From Solobacterium sp. (GTDB lineage: Bacteria > Bacillota_I > Bacilli_A > Erysipelotrichales > Erysipelotrichaceae), in contig JAFWEW010000022.1 in assembly GCA_017512725.1 (NCBI GenBank), positions 104,575-168,574 on the forward strand: a stretch of DNA of 64,000 nucleotides, written 5' to 3'. Below, one piece after another: positions 27,150 to 34,341 of this stretch (its first letter is position 1; each line of letters opens with the position of its first letter). Position numbers and translations under genes: made by a program. The notes under the pieces were generated by a model. It ran no database searches. It saw nothing but the letters and a program-made list of their open reading frames with translations, and was not told the DNA's origin.

Positions 27150-28058
27150 ATGCCGGCAAAGCGAAAGAAAAGAGATGATGGAAGATTTTCAACGTCCATC
27201 CACGTCATTGATCCGCTAACCGGAAAAACTGTCAGAAAATACATTTACGGAAAAACTCAGAAAGAGCTTCTGCAAAATGTCGAAAAAACCCGTAAACAGA
27301 TTTACTCGGCGGATACGACATTTAAAGTCTTTTCTGATAACTGGTATCAACGGAACAAAAGTTCTGTAAGTCAGAATACGCATCGCATGTACGATACTGC
27401 ATTCAACCATCTCACTCCCCTTTTCCCTCGTTCTTTGAAGTCCATTACCCCTTCCGATATTCAAGATCTGATTTCTGAGATATCTGATACACCGAATCAG
27501 GCAAATAAAGTTCTCAGCACACTGGATCAAATCTTCAGTGACGCCGTCAAGCTCGGAATTCTCCTGATGAACCCCTGCGACCATGTCGCAAAACTGAAGT
27601 ACCGAAAGGAAGAAACCAGAGTCGTCACGAACAACGAACTTGAGGTGATTGAAAAAACTGTCTTTACGCTGCGCGAACAGCTTTTTCTTGCACTGATTCG
27701 GAACTATGGTCTTCGTAAAGAAGAAGCTCTCGCAGCGAATGTTGGTTCCGAAATCATGAAAGAGATTCCGATCCAGACAACGCTGAACTATAACGATATT
27801 CCGGAAGAGCCGTCAAAATCTGTAATGAAAGTGATCCAGGGGTGGTTTGAACAACTTAAAGAAACCCTGCATGATCTGAAGGATTCCATCCTGAACATGG
27901 CTGCCCGTGTTCACATCTTTTCCAGAGATTATGAAGATCCGGAAGTAGAGGAACTGAAAGATGATGTTGATAAGGAACTGCCTGATTTCATTGACAAAGA
28001 TGAAATTGAAACCAGAGCAGAAGATCTGGAATACTCTCCAAGCCAGTATTATCGATAA
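27150..28058 (+). CDS. Tyrosine integrase N-terminal half fused in frame to an unrelated C-terminus
   Basis: Residues 1-50 form an AP2-like arm-binding domain ('RFSTSIHVIDPLTGKTVRKY'), 55-145 a SAM-like core-binding domain, and about 160-198 the start of the catalytic domain with the first Arg (R189 in YGLRKEEAL). After residue 198 the HxxR box and the nucleophile Tyr are absent. The sequence changes to an acidic tail of about 100 residues ('SVMKVIQGWFEQLKETLHDL...') that I do not recognise. A deletion joined two genes in frame. It cannot catalyse recombination, but may still bind the att arms. Confidence 0.7.
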   Translation: MPAKRKKRDDGRFSTSIHVIDPLTGKTVRKYIYGKTQKELLQNVEKTRKQIYSADTTFKVFSDNWYQRNKSSVSQNTHRMYDTAFNHLTPLFPRSLKSITPSDIQDLISEISDTPNQANKVLSTLDQIFSDAVKLGILLMNPCDHVAKLKYRKEETRVVTNNELEVIEKTVFTLREQLFLALIRNYGLRKEEALAANVGSEIMKEIPIQTTLNYNDIPEEPSKSVMKVIQGWFEQLKETLHDLKDSILNMAARVHIFSRDYEDPEVEELKDDVDKELPDFIDKDEIETRAEDLEYSPSQYYR

Positions 28059-28069
28059 GAATGATTATC

Positions 28070-28696
28070 ATGAGTGAACGTAAAGAACGGACGATTACAA
28101 TTCGACTCACTGAATCAGATTGTAAGACGCTGATGATCAAATGTGGAGAACACGGTATTACAATCAATGAGCTCTTTGAAAACTTTGCCGGTGATCTTGC
28201 CGGAGGCAGATATACAAATGGCAGTGACGAACGTCGAGCTGCCAGTGAATGGTTTGATTGCTGTTGGTTCGGAATGTTTCCAGAGAATACAATGCTTAAT
28301 CATCTGCTTAACTGGGATTATGATCCAGAAGAGTATTTCGAACTGATAAGCGAGCTCGACACATTGGTCAAAGAAACTGACTATCTGAATACGCATCCGG
28401 AAGAAAAAGAGCCGGGTGACATAGAGCGGCTAACAGAGATTATCACTTCATTGGGAGAAGAAATACAATCCATGTCTGATGGATGGACACCAGAAGAGAA
28501 TATGGATTTGTCAGAAGAAATCCAAAAGGTAGCTGACTGGATCGATGAGAAAAACCGATTCGTGAATGGCTCTGAATCACCTGACAACTGCAGGGAAAAA
28601 CTGGAAGAAATTGATCTTACTGAATTGTTTCAGATATTGAACTATACGGCCAAAGAAAGCGACTCGGAAGAGTGTTATACTCTTTCTGCAGGGTAA
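28070..28696 (+). CDS. Conjugative-element accessory protein of unknown function
   Basis: A protein of about 208 residues with an N-terminal ribbon-helix-helix-like stretch 'RTITIRLTESDCKTLMIKCGEHGITINELFENF', then 'ASEWFDCCWFGMFPENTMLNHLL' and a long acidic tail. Proteins with this layout are common cargo of Lachnospiraceae and Erysipelotrichia conjugative elements, usually near mobilisation genes; I infer it survived the deletion that fused the integrase. ATG 28070 is chosen by its fit to the conserved N-terminus; no strong ribosome binding site is seen, consistent with coupling to the upstream gene. Confidence 0.55.
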   Translation: MSERKERTITIRLTESDCKTLMIKCGEHGITINELFENFAGDLAGGRYTNGSDERRAASEWFDCCWFGMFPENTMLNHLLNWDYDPEEYFELISELDTLVKETDYLNTHPEEKEPGDIERLTEIITSLGEEIQSMSDGWTPEENMDLSEEIQKVADWIDEKNRFVNGSESPDNCREKLEEIDLTELFQILNYTAKESDSEECYTLSAG

Positions 28697-28813
28697 CACC
28701 TGTATTGGATCACCATAACGGTGGCGGTTGTCCTTCTTTCTGTTACGGAAACGTCAGGAGAAGGTATGGCAGCCTTCTCCAGTGAGTTTCACTCACTGAA
28801 AGGAGGTGTGCGT

Positions 28814-28930
28814 ATGGACGTTGGGATTTTGATCGGTTTACTCTCGCTGGTAATATCCTGTATTGCCCTCGGGATGCAGATTGCATCAATTCATCAAACG
28901 AAAAACGATCGCCGCTCCTGCAAAGATTGA
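28814..28930 (+). CDS. Putative holin-like type I toxin peptide
   Basis: A 38-residue peptide with one hydrophobic helix (MDVGILIGLLSLVISCIALGM cut to its first 20) and a polar tail 'QTKNDRRSCKD'. Its length, lone helix and KNDR-type end resemble the small holin-like toxins of Firmicutes type I toxin-antitoxin loci. AAAGGAGG gives very strong translation initiation. The antitoxin RNA would be antisense to its 3' end; I cannot prove it. No other gene lies between 28697 and 29143. Confidence 0.5.
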   Translation: MDVGILIGLLSLVISCIALGMQIASIHQTKNDRRSCKD

Positions 28931-29143
28931 CGATCTTTTTCGTTAATTAATCAGGACAACCGGCATCGGTGATCCTTTTACAGTTTTATGATAGCAGTTC
29001 CAGGAAAATATGCAATGCTTCATTAGGGTATACCCTAACGGGCATAGCCAAACAGTGTATCAAAATATCAAATTCAATAACCCATACGGAACATATTTGT
29101 ATCGATAAAAATAACGATTCTATTGAAACATTCGGGAGGCCAT

Positions 29144-29776
29144 ATGGCAAAAATAACTTACATACGATGCAGTACTGAGGATCAAAATCCCGCTCGTCAG
29201 GAAGAGACAATGCGTTCTCTTGGCTGCGTAAAAGTATTTACCGATAGGTTATCCGGCAAGGATACCAATCGTCCTGGACTGCAGGCCATGCTGGAGTATG
29301 TCCGCGAAGGAGACACTTTATATGTGGAATCCTTCAGTCGTCTTGCCCGATCCACCAGAGATCTGCTTCAGATCATTGATCAGCTGCACCAGAAAGGTGT
29401 TCAGTTCATCTCACAGAAAGAATGCATTGATACCAATACTCCCCAGGGCAAATTCATGTTGACAGTATTTGCGGCGCTCTCAGAGTTGGAACGCGATCAG
29501 ATTCGCCAGCGACAGGCCGAAGGCATTGCAATAGCAAAACGAAACGGGAAGTATACCGGCCGGCAGCCTATACATTATGATCATTACCTTTTTGAGCAAC
29601 TCTACCGCCAGTGGAAATCCGGGGAGGTTACTCAAAAATATATGTGCAAGAAACTGAATATGAGTCGCACCACCCTATCAAGACGTATCACTGATTATGA
29701 ACATTCATCCACTCTGAAAACAAAGCAGATGATAGATTCATCAGGACATGAATACGATCAAGTTTCACTGTTTTAA
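29144..29776 (+). CDS. Serine recombinase (resolvase/invertase family)
   Basis: A 210-residue small serine recombinase. The catalytic Ser is S10 in 'YIRCSTEDQNPARQ', the arginines are in 'ESFSRLARSTRDLL', and 'LSELERDQIRQRQAEGIAIAK' is the E helix. The C-terminal 'SGEVTQKYMCKKLNMSRTTLSRRI' is the DNA-binding HTH. ATG 29144 with GGGAGG upstream is preferred to 29123. It may act as a resolvase or invertase in the element and is a possible alternative recombinase now that the tyrosine integrase is broken. Confidence 0.9.
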   Translation: MAKITYIRCSTEDQNPARQEETMRSLGCVKVFTDRLSGKDTNRPGLQAMLEYVREGDTLYVESFSRLARSTRDLLQIIDQLHQKGVQFISQKECIDTNTPQGKFMLTVFAALSELERDQIRQRQAEGIAIAKRNGKYTGRQPIHYDHYLFEQLYRQWKSGEVTQKYMCKKLNMSRTTLSRRITDYEHSSTLKTKQMIDSSGHEYDQVSLF

Positions 29777-29905
29777 TTCTTTCTCAGGAATTCTAAAAGC
29801 TGAAATTTGTCTGAATATAAGGATATGGCTTCGGACAGCATTTGGTTTTTCTGTCTGCAGTCCGTTGCCGTTTTTGAAAATGCATGTTCTTCCCATGATC
29901 TCATT

Positions 29906-30862
29906 TCATACTACAACAACAATTTTTCCATTCACAGTGCCATCATCCTGCGCAGTCAATGCTTCTGTTATATGTTCAAATTCAAATACTCTTCCGCTTA
30001 CCGGAATCAGTTTTTTCTCATTCAGGAAAGCAAAGATTTCATCTATAACCTGCTGGTTAGGATAGTTGGAGAAGAAGCCGGTAAGATATACGCCGTTCGG
30101 GATGTCCTTGATCGGATCAAACCCGTTTAATGCGTAGACACCTCCGAGAATTCCCGTCTGGCAGACTATACCGCCCTTCTCAACTGCGGTTAAAGTGTCC
30201 TTCAGGTAGCGGGGACCGATGAGATCAAGTGCCTTTGTCACTCCATGTATCTTTCCGGTCAGCCTGCCGTCATCGATAACTGCTTCATCCGCTTCCGCGA
30301 TCAGTGGCAGTTTGCTTTCTCTGTGTGTTGTTGCAATGACCTTGCTGCCGAGAGCTTTCGCGATCTGCATGGCTGAATAGCCAAGCGCACAGGTAGCCCC
30401 GCGGATCAGCAGCGTATCCTCTTTCGTCAAGCGCAGGCATTCGAACAAGGATCCCCAGGCCGTAAAGTACGTTTCCGGAACAGCACCAAGTGCTTCCCAG
30501 GGGAGATCGCTGTTCACCGGAAACACGATCCGTCGGGGAAGAAGCGCATATTCCGCATAGCTGCCATTAAAGGACCTTCCCATTCCGCCCATGAGCGCAA
30601 TAACCTTCTGGCCGGGTTTCAGATCCGTATCTGAAGGGTCCGCAACTTCACCGACACATTCGATACCGGGAATTACCGGCTTCTGAATATAAGCGGCATT
30701 GATCTCACTGCGGCGGAGGATCTGTTCCGAATGATTCAGGCCGAACGCTTTTACCTTGATCAGCACCCAGCCGGGTTTTACCTCAGGAACTGGACATTCG
30801 GAAAGAACGATATCTTTGCCGTCAGTAATTTTATCCAGCAATACGGCTCTCATGGTTTTCAT
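29906..30862 (-). CDS. MDR-family NAD(P)H-dependent oxidoreductase of the ACGX cassette
   Basis: A 318-residue medium-chain reductase of the quinone-oxidoreductase type. The GroES-like N-terminal domain (to about 125, 'VLIKVKAFGLNHSEQ') is followed by a Rossmann domain 'LIRGATCALGYSAMQIAKALG'. Structural zinc cysteines are missing. Its start overlaps the radical SAM gene by 32 bp, so it belongs to that operon and may reduce or supply a cofactor for the peptide modification or be an unrelated passenger; the role is inferred from the operon only. GGAGG precedes the ATG. Confidence 0.85.
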   Translation of the reverse strand: MKTMRAVLLDKITDGKDIVLSECPVPEVKPGWVLIKVKAFGLNHSEQILRRSEINAAYIQKPVIPGIECVGEVADPSDTDLKPGQKVIALMGGMGRSFNGSYAEYALLPRRIVFPVNSDLPWEALGAVPETYFTAWGSLFECLRLTKEDTLLIRGATCALGYSAMQIAKALGSKVIATTHRESKLPLIAEADEAVIDDGRLTGKIHGVTKALDLIGPRYLKDTLTAVEKGGIVCQTGILGGVYALNGFDPIKDIPNGVYLTGFFSNYPNQQVIDEIFAFLNEKKLIPVSGRVFEFEHITEALTAQDDGTVNGKIVVVV

Positions 30863-31931
30863 TATTCGCCACCTCCGTTTCAGGCCTCAGAAGCCCGTTC
30901 TCCTCACTCGCCCAGCACTGCGGATCATCCGCGTAAAAATCTCCGTTCGTTCCGCGGGCTACCGCAGGGCATCCCCGGCACCAGGCCAGCAGCTTGCAGC
31001 GTGAACATTTACTGAAGTTCTGATATTCCCGGTATTCCTCCATTCTGGTCAGCCACACATCGGCGATCCGGTCTTCAAACACATTTCCGACCCTGCTTTC
31101 CGCAACACGGCGGCAGGCATAAATCTCACCGGTGGGAAGGATGGTGATGTGACAGTTTCCGCAGTTGCAGCCGCCGTAGATCATGCCTTCCTTCGCATTT
31201 TCCGGGATTCTGAATGCGCCGGTCTCATACGCATAGAGCGTCCAGAGATGATCTTTTTTGTTGAAGTACGTCTGGCATCCCTCTGCCTCATATTCTTTGA
31301 ATTTCCGGTCACACACCTCAAGAAGCTGCCGGTATTCCAGCGCGGTCATGGACGTATCCAGTTCTCCGCCGCTGGGAACATAGCGGGAGAAGGCAAAGAT
31401 ATTCGCGCCTGCCTTTACGACCTCATCAATAATCCCCGGAACCTCCATGCGGTTCTGCTTTGAAACCGTGGTCATAATCACGCTTCGGATGCCGGCACGG
31501 TTAATGCAGCCAATCTTCTCCAGCGTGCAGTCAAAGGATCCTGGCTTTCTGAACCAGTCATGGGTCTCACGGAGACCATCCAGGGAAAGCTGATACTTTT
31601 CGCAGCCGTACCATTTCAGTTCGCGGCAGACCTGATCATTTAAATGAAACGGATTCCCCATGATCGTGAACTTCACGCCATGCTCATGGAAGAGTTCCAG
31701 CAGTCTCCAGAAATCCGAATGCAGGATCGGGTCTCCACCGGTCAGGTAGAAGTAAGGCGTACGGCCAAATACTTCACAGAAATCCAGGCAGTTATAGAAG
31801 GTGTCCTGCATCTCGCTCCAGGTCATGGATTTGAGGCAGGTATGATTGCCTGCAGAGAAGATATAGCAGTGTTTGCATCTCTGGTCACACTCGTCCGTGA
31901 TATGCCACTGAAAAGAAAAGTACGGTTTCAT
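30831..31931 (-). CDS. Radical SAM/SPASM peptide maturase, ACGX system
   Basis: A 366-residue radical SAM enzyme with the cluster motif C15-x3-C19-x2-C22 ('DECDQRCKHCYIF'), a 'YLTGGDP' motif, and a C-terminal SPASM domain with 'GGCNCGNCHI', 'PTGEIYACRR' and 'CSRCKLLAWCRGCPAV', which should hold two auxiliary Fe-S clusters. SPASM enzymes modify ribosomal peptides, often making thioether or C-C links. The adjacent precursor rich in A-C-G repeats places it in the ACGX group of radical SAM maturases. Strong GGAGG start. The chemistry and product are unknown. Confidence 0.9.
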   Translation of the reverse strand: MKPYFSFQWHITDECDQRCKHCYIFSAGNHTCLKSMTWSEMQDTFYNCLDFCEVFGRTPYFYLTGGDPILHSDFWRLLELFHEHGVKFTIMGNPFHLNDQVCRELKWYGCEKYQLSLDGLRETHDWFRKPGSFDCTLEKIGCINRAGIRSVIMTTVSKQNRMEVPGIIDEVVKAGANIFAFSRYVPSGGELDTSMTALEYRQLLEVCDRKFKEYEAEGCQTYFNKKDHLWTLYAYETGAFRIPENAKEGMIYGGCNCGNCHITILPTGEIYACRRVAESRVGNVFEDRIADVWLTRMEEYREYQNFSKCSRCKLLAWCRGCPAVARGTNGDFYADDPQCWASEENGLLRPETEVANNENHESRIAG

Positions 31932-32002
31932 TCTGTCATCCTCCGATGATCTTGCATTTCTATCTGAAATCAGCGTTTTGCTGATGGGATTCTTTTAAGG
32001 GA

Positions 32003-32028
32003 TCCTCCGGCCCGTAACAGCCGGAGGA
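32003..32028 (-). terminator. Attenuator-like hairpin between precursor and maturase genes
   Basis: TCCTCCGGC (32003-32011) pairs with GCCGGAGGA (32020-32028) in the gap after the ACGX precursor. The strand that would be transcribed lacks a long T run, so partial readthrough is expected. Such a hairpin can keep precursor levels above enzyme levels. Confidence 0.5.
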
Positions 32029-32063
32029 CCAGGTGAAGCAGTAAGATTTCCTGTTGAACGTTC

Positions 32064-32318
32064 TTACTTGTCGCTTGCGCCGCAGGCAGTTCCGCATGCT
32101 GCCGGTCCTTCAGCCGGCTTATCTGCTGCTCCGCATGCTGCAGGTGCTTCGGCTGGTTTATCAGCTGCTCCACATGCTGCAGGTGTCTCTGCAGGCTTGT
32201 CTGCTGCTCCACATGCTGCAGGTGTTTCTGCAGGTTTGTCAGATGCTCCGCAGGCTGTGCCGCAAGCTGCTGCTGTCTTGGTTTCTTCTGCCCATCCGGC
32301 GATGTTGGATAATGCCAT
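32064..32318 (-). CDS. ACGX-repeat RiPP precursor peptide
   Basis: An 84-residue peptide. A short leader-like start (MALSNIAGWAEETKT) precedes a region with seven Cys, at 19, 23, 36, 49, 62, 75 and 79. Cys 36-75 lie exactly 13 residues apart in repeats of DKPAExPAACGAA, while ACGTACGASDK units stand at both ends. Each Cys sits in an ACG tripeptide, as in the ACGX-repeat peptide family, the substrate of the radical SAM enzyme next door. AAAGGAGG precedes the ATG at 32318; longer upstream frames lack one. Confidence 0.9.
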   Translation of the reverse strand: MALSNIAGWAEETKTAAACGTACGASDKPAETPAACGAADKPAETPAACGAADKPAEAPAACGAADKPAEGPAACGTACGASDK

Positions 32319-32375
32319 GGTAATTTCCTCCTTTACGTTTGGCTCACAGAAAGCACTATTGCTGTCTGTGCCTAT

Positions 32376-32404
32376 AATGTAACCGGGCAAAAGTCTGTCC
32401 ACAA
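32376..32404 (-). promoter_or_regulatory. Promoter of the ACGX operon
   Basis: Minus-strand TTGTGG (32399-32404), a 17-bp spacer and TACATT (32376-32381), about 60 bases before the precursor start. Confidence 0.5.
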
Positions 32405-32423
32405 GAACGCACTTTTTTATAAC

Positions 32424-32446
32424 ATAGGCACCTTTTTGTAACCTAT
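32424..32446. promoter_or_regulatory. Candidate HxlR operator
   Basis: An inverted repeat ATAGG (32424-32428) / CCTAT (32442-32446) sits between the divergent ACGX operon and hxlR-type gene; TGTAACC also occurs twice nearby (32378 and 32437). Such spaced repeats are usual for HxlR dimers, but no site has been tested. Confidence 0.4.
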
Positions 32447-32569
32447 CGACAGGCGCATGCATATATGCTACATTCATTTTGCATACAGCATTCTGTTTTT
32501 AACCGATGCATGATTAAGCCGCTTCCCAGATCACACATTTTTCTGTACGGCATCTGAAAGGAGCTCTAT

Positions 32570-32899
32570 ATGAAGACAAAAGACGAACTGCCCGAATGCC
32601 CGGTGGCAACAACCGTGCAGCTGATTGGCAGCAAATGGAAGCTGCTGATCCTTCGAAATCTGCTGGTCCGTCCCTGGAGGTTCAATGAGCTCAGAAAGAA
32701 CCTTGAAGGCATCAGTCAGAAAGTACTGACTGACAGCCTGAGGTCTATGGAAGAAGACGGAATCATCACAAGAACCGTTTATCCTGAAGTACCGCCCCGC
32801 GTGGAATATGCCTTAAGCGATCTGGGTGAATCCATGCGGCCGATCATCAAATCCATGGAAGAATTCGGACTGAGTTATAAGTCCATCTCTGAAAACTGA
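32570..32899 (+). CDS. HxlR-family winged-helix regulator
   Basis: A 109-residue HxlR protein: 'CPVATTVQLIGSKWKLLILRNL', the recognition helix 'NLEGISQKVLTDSLRSMEEDGII' and the wing 'RTVYPEVPPRVEYALSDLG'. The N-terminal Cys (C10) occupies the place of the redox-sensing Cys in HypR and YodB relatives, so thiol stress may be the signal. It faces the ACGX operon across a 250-bp divergent region and is the natural regulator of that operon. AAAGGAG precedes the ATG. Confidence 0.9.
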   Translation: MKTKDELPECPVATTVQLIGSKWKLLILRNLLVRPWRFNELRKNLEGISQKVLTDSLRSMEEDGIITRTVYPEVPPRVEYALSDLGESMRPIIKSMEEFGLSYKSISEN

Positions 32900-32900
32900 A

Positions 32901-32950
32901 AAGAGTGCCGGAAGCACCCTTCGATTGAAGGATACCCCCGGCACTTTCTT
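32901..32950 (+). terminator. Terminator of the HxlR gene
   Basis: AGTGCCGG (32904 onward) pairs with CCGGCACT (32938-32945) with a partly paired loop and a TTTCTTT tail. Confidence 0.75.
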
Positions 32951-32974
32951 TAAGACTTAACCCGAACAATCACC

Positions 32975-33211
32975 TTATCGGTTTTCCGTTGCGGCCTTCC
33001 AGTCCATCTCCCCGGTCATACCGAAATCAATATAAATGACCTGGCCGCTCAGGTAACTGCAGACATCGCTTCCGGTGATTACAAGCGGATATGCCATTTC
33101 CTCCGGTTTCCCAGGACGGCCGTTCCAGCTTTTCAGGAAGAGATTATACATTTCCGCCTCTCCGCTTTCGTTGGTTCCGTCTTTACTGACTGCTGCGTTA
33201 AAATCCTTATT
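32975..33211 (-). pseudogene. C-terminal remnant of a short-chain dehydrogenase (SDR)
   Basis: About 78 residues resemble the end of an SDR: 'NGRPGKPEEMAYPLVITGSDVCSYLSGQVIYIDFGMTG' (given here in parts: GRPGKPEEMA and GQVIYIDFGMTG). The Rossmann and YxxxK parts are absent, and upstream sequence is non-coding. A deletion or element junction probably removed the rest. Confidence 0.7.
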
Positions 33212-33302
33212 AGAACCACGCAAACTAACGCAATATAGGCCCAAGTTAGGAAACGGTAAAAGTTGGCAAGCCCTAAATATCACAAGCAGAATGAAAAATG
33301 TA

Positions 33303-33331
33303 TTGCAAATTGCGTTACAACAGATTATATT
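33303..33331 (+). promoter_or_regulatory. Promoter of the RelB/RelE locus
   Basis: TTGCAA (33303-33308), exactly 17 bp, TATATT (33326-33331), 22 bases before the antitoxin ATG. Confidence 0.7.
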
Positions 33332-33353
33332 CTGCTCATAAGGAGAACATGTC

Positions 33354-33659
33354 ATGGCAGCCGTAAAAACAGCAAACGTCAATGCCCGTATCGATCAAAA
33401 CATCAAAAAAGAGGCAGAAGCAATTTTGTTGCGTATCGGCCTTCCACGATCCGTTGCAATCGATATGTTTTACAGACAGATCATACTTCGGGGAGGTATT
33501 CCTTTTCCGGTGACAATACCGCAATCAAAACTTCCGGCAAGAGATAGTATGAGTTCCTCTGAGTTCAACAACTTAATGGAAACAGGACTGAAAGAAGCAA
33601 AGACAAATGATTCTTATGATTTCGATGAGGTGTTTGAAGAATTAGAAGCGGGACTGTGA
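33354..33659 (+). CDS. RelB/DinJ-family antitoxin
   Basis: A 101-residue antitoxin with the ribbon-helix-helix N-terminus 'NVNARIDQNIKKEAEAILLRIGLPRSVAIDMFYRQI' (motif in parts) and a disordered C-terminus. It should bind the toxin and the promoter upstream. AAGGAG precedes the ATG. The stop codon overlaps the toxin's ATG (TGATG). Confidence 0.9.
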   Translation: MAAVKTANVNARIDQNIKKEAEAILLRIGLPRSVAIDMFYRQIILRGGIPFPVTIPQSKLPARDSMSSSEFNNLMETGLKEAKTNDSYDFDEVFEELEAGL

Positions 33660-33984
33660 TGCAAAAAAATATAAAATCAGAATCACATCTCAGGCAAAAT
33701 TACATCTCAAAGAAATCCGCCGCTATTACGAAAAAGAACTTCTTTTACCAGACGTCGCAAAAACCACGGTCCAATCTATAAAGAATACAATCCGAACTCT
33801 TGAGGAATTGCCCGCAAGAGCACCGGTGATAGAAGAACAGCCTTGGGGAAATGAAGAAATCAGGAAAATCGCGATAAAAAACTATCTGATTTATTTCTGG
33901 ATTGACGAAACTCGTTTAACTGTTCAGATAATCGCTGTTATTCACGAAAAGATGGATCAGGCAAAACAGCTGAAGAACATTTAA
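33659..33984 (+). pseudogene. RelE/ParE-family toxin, out of frame by one base
   Basis: The ATG at 33659 overlaps the antitoxin stop, then a run of seven A (33663-33669) puts the reading frame into stops. If one A were added the frame would read MQKKYKIRITSQAKLHLKEI and continue for about 108 residues to TAA at 33984, with RelE/ParE features such as 'IKNYLIYFWIDE' and 'AVIHEKMDQ'. Possible causes are a one-base loss, a sequencing error, or slippage: A AAA AAT is a slippery heptamer in the right frame for -1 shifting. Confidence 0.75.
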
Positions 33985-33986
33985 AA

Positions 33987-34005
33987 TGTTGTCAAAAAGT
34001 TGTCA
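33987..34005 (+). repeat. Right integrase arm-type sites
   Basis: TGTTGTCAAA (33987-33996) and GTTGTCA (33999-34005) match the repeats inside the left end and have the same orientation. Confidence 0.55.
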
Positions 34006-34053
34006 TTTGGAGGTCATATTCGCATAAACACAGCACTTATGAGCCCTCGGCCG

Positions 34054-34103
34054 CTGACTCTTAATCAGTGGGTCGAGGGTTCGAGTCCCTCAGGAACCAC
34101 CAT
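34054..34103 (+). repeat. attR: partial copy of tRNA-Lys 3' end
   Basis: Identical over 50 bases to 25610-25659, but without the 5' half of the tRNA, so it is not a functional tRNA. It marks the right boundary of the element. Confidence 0.93.
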
Positions 34104-34114
34104 CTTACCAGCCT

Positions 34115-34178
34115 CGTTCAGATTACATCTGAACGTGTGTATATATAGATTATCCCCGCATCGTTATGCGGTTTTTTT
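34115..34178 (+). terminator. Hairpin module and terminator behind attR
   Basis: A perfect hairpin CGTTCAGAT/ATCTGAACG (34115-34135) is followed by TGTGTATATATA and then by CCGCAT/ATGCGG (34156-34171) with seven T. This is the same arrangement as behind the intact tRNA and probably represents the original chromosomal tRNA-Lys terminator. Confidence 0.7.
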
Positions 34179-34341
34179 ATTCTCATCGATTCCAATACAG
34201 TGATTCTTAAAGTATTCTCTGCAGCGTTTTTTCATGAGAAACAGGTATCAAAAATCGGTGATTCCTGCTTCTCCTGCAGAACCACGTTCCATGACATGTC
34301 TGATTTGCAAAAGAAAAGCCCTCGTAAGGGCTTGCGTGTGA

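Larger units (their letters stand above)
25610..34103. mobile_element. 8.4-kb tRNA-Lys-integrated element carrying an ACGX RiPP cassette, integrase truncated
   Basis: The element is bounded by 50-bp direct repeats of the tRNA-Lys 3' end. Inside each end are TTGTTGTCAAA-type repeats expected of integrase arm sites. Its left module is repressor, excisionase-like gene and integrase, but the integrase loses its catalytic half. Conjugation genes are missing except for a small accessory protein, so an internal deletion is likely. Cargo includes a holin-like toxin candidate, a serine recombinase, the ACGX cassette, an SDR remnant and a RelB/RelE pair. Confidence 0.85.

Noticed and set aside
32068..32382. 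Open frames on the plus strand across the ACGX precursor
   Set aside because: They mirror the repeat of the precursor; only the minus strand has a ribosome binding site and family match.
34054..34103. Second tRNA-Lys gene
   Set aside because: Only the 3' part is present; it lacks the acceptor 5' strand and the D arm, so it is an attachment site remnant.
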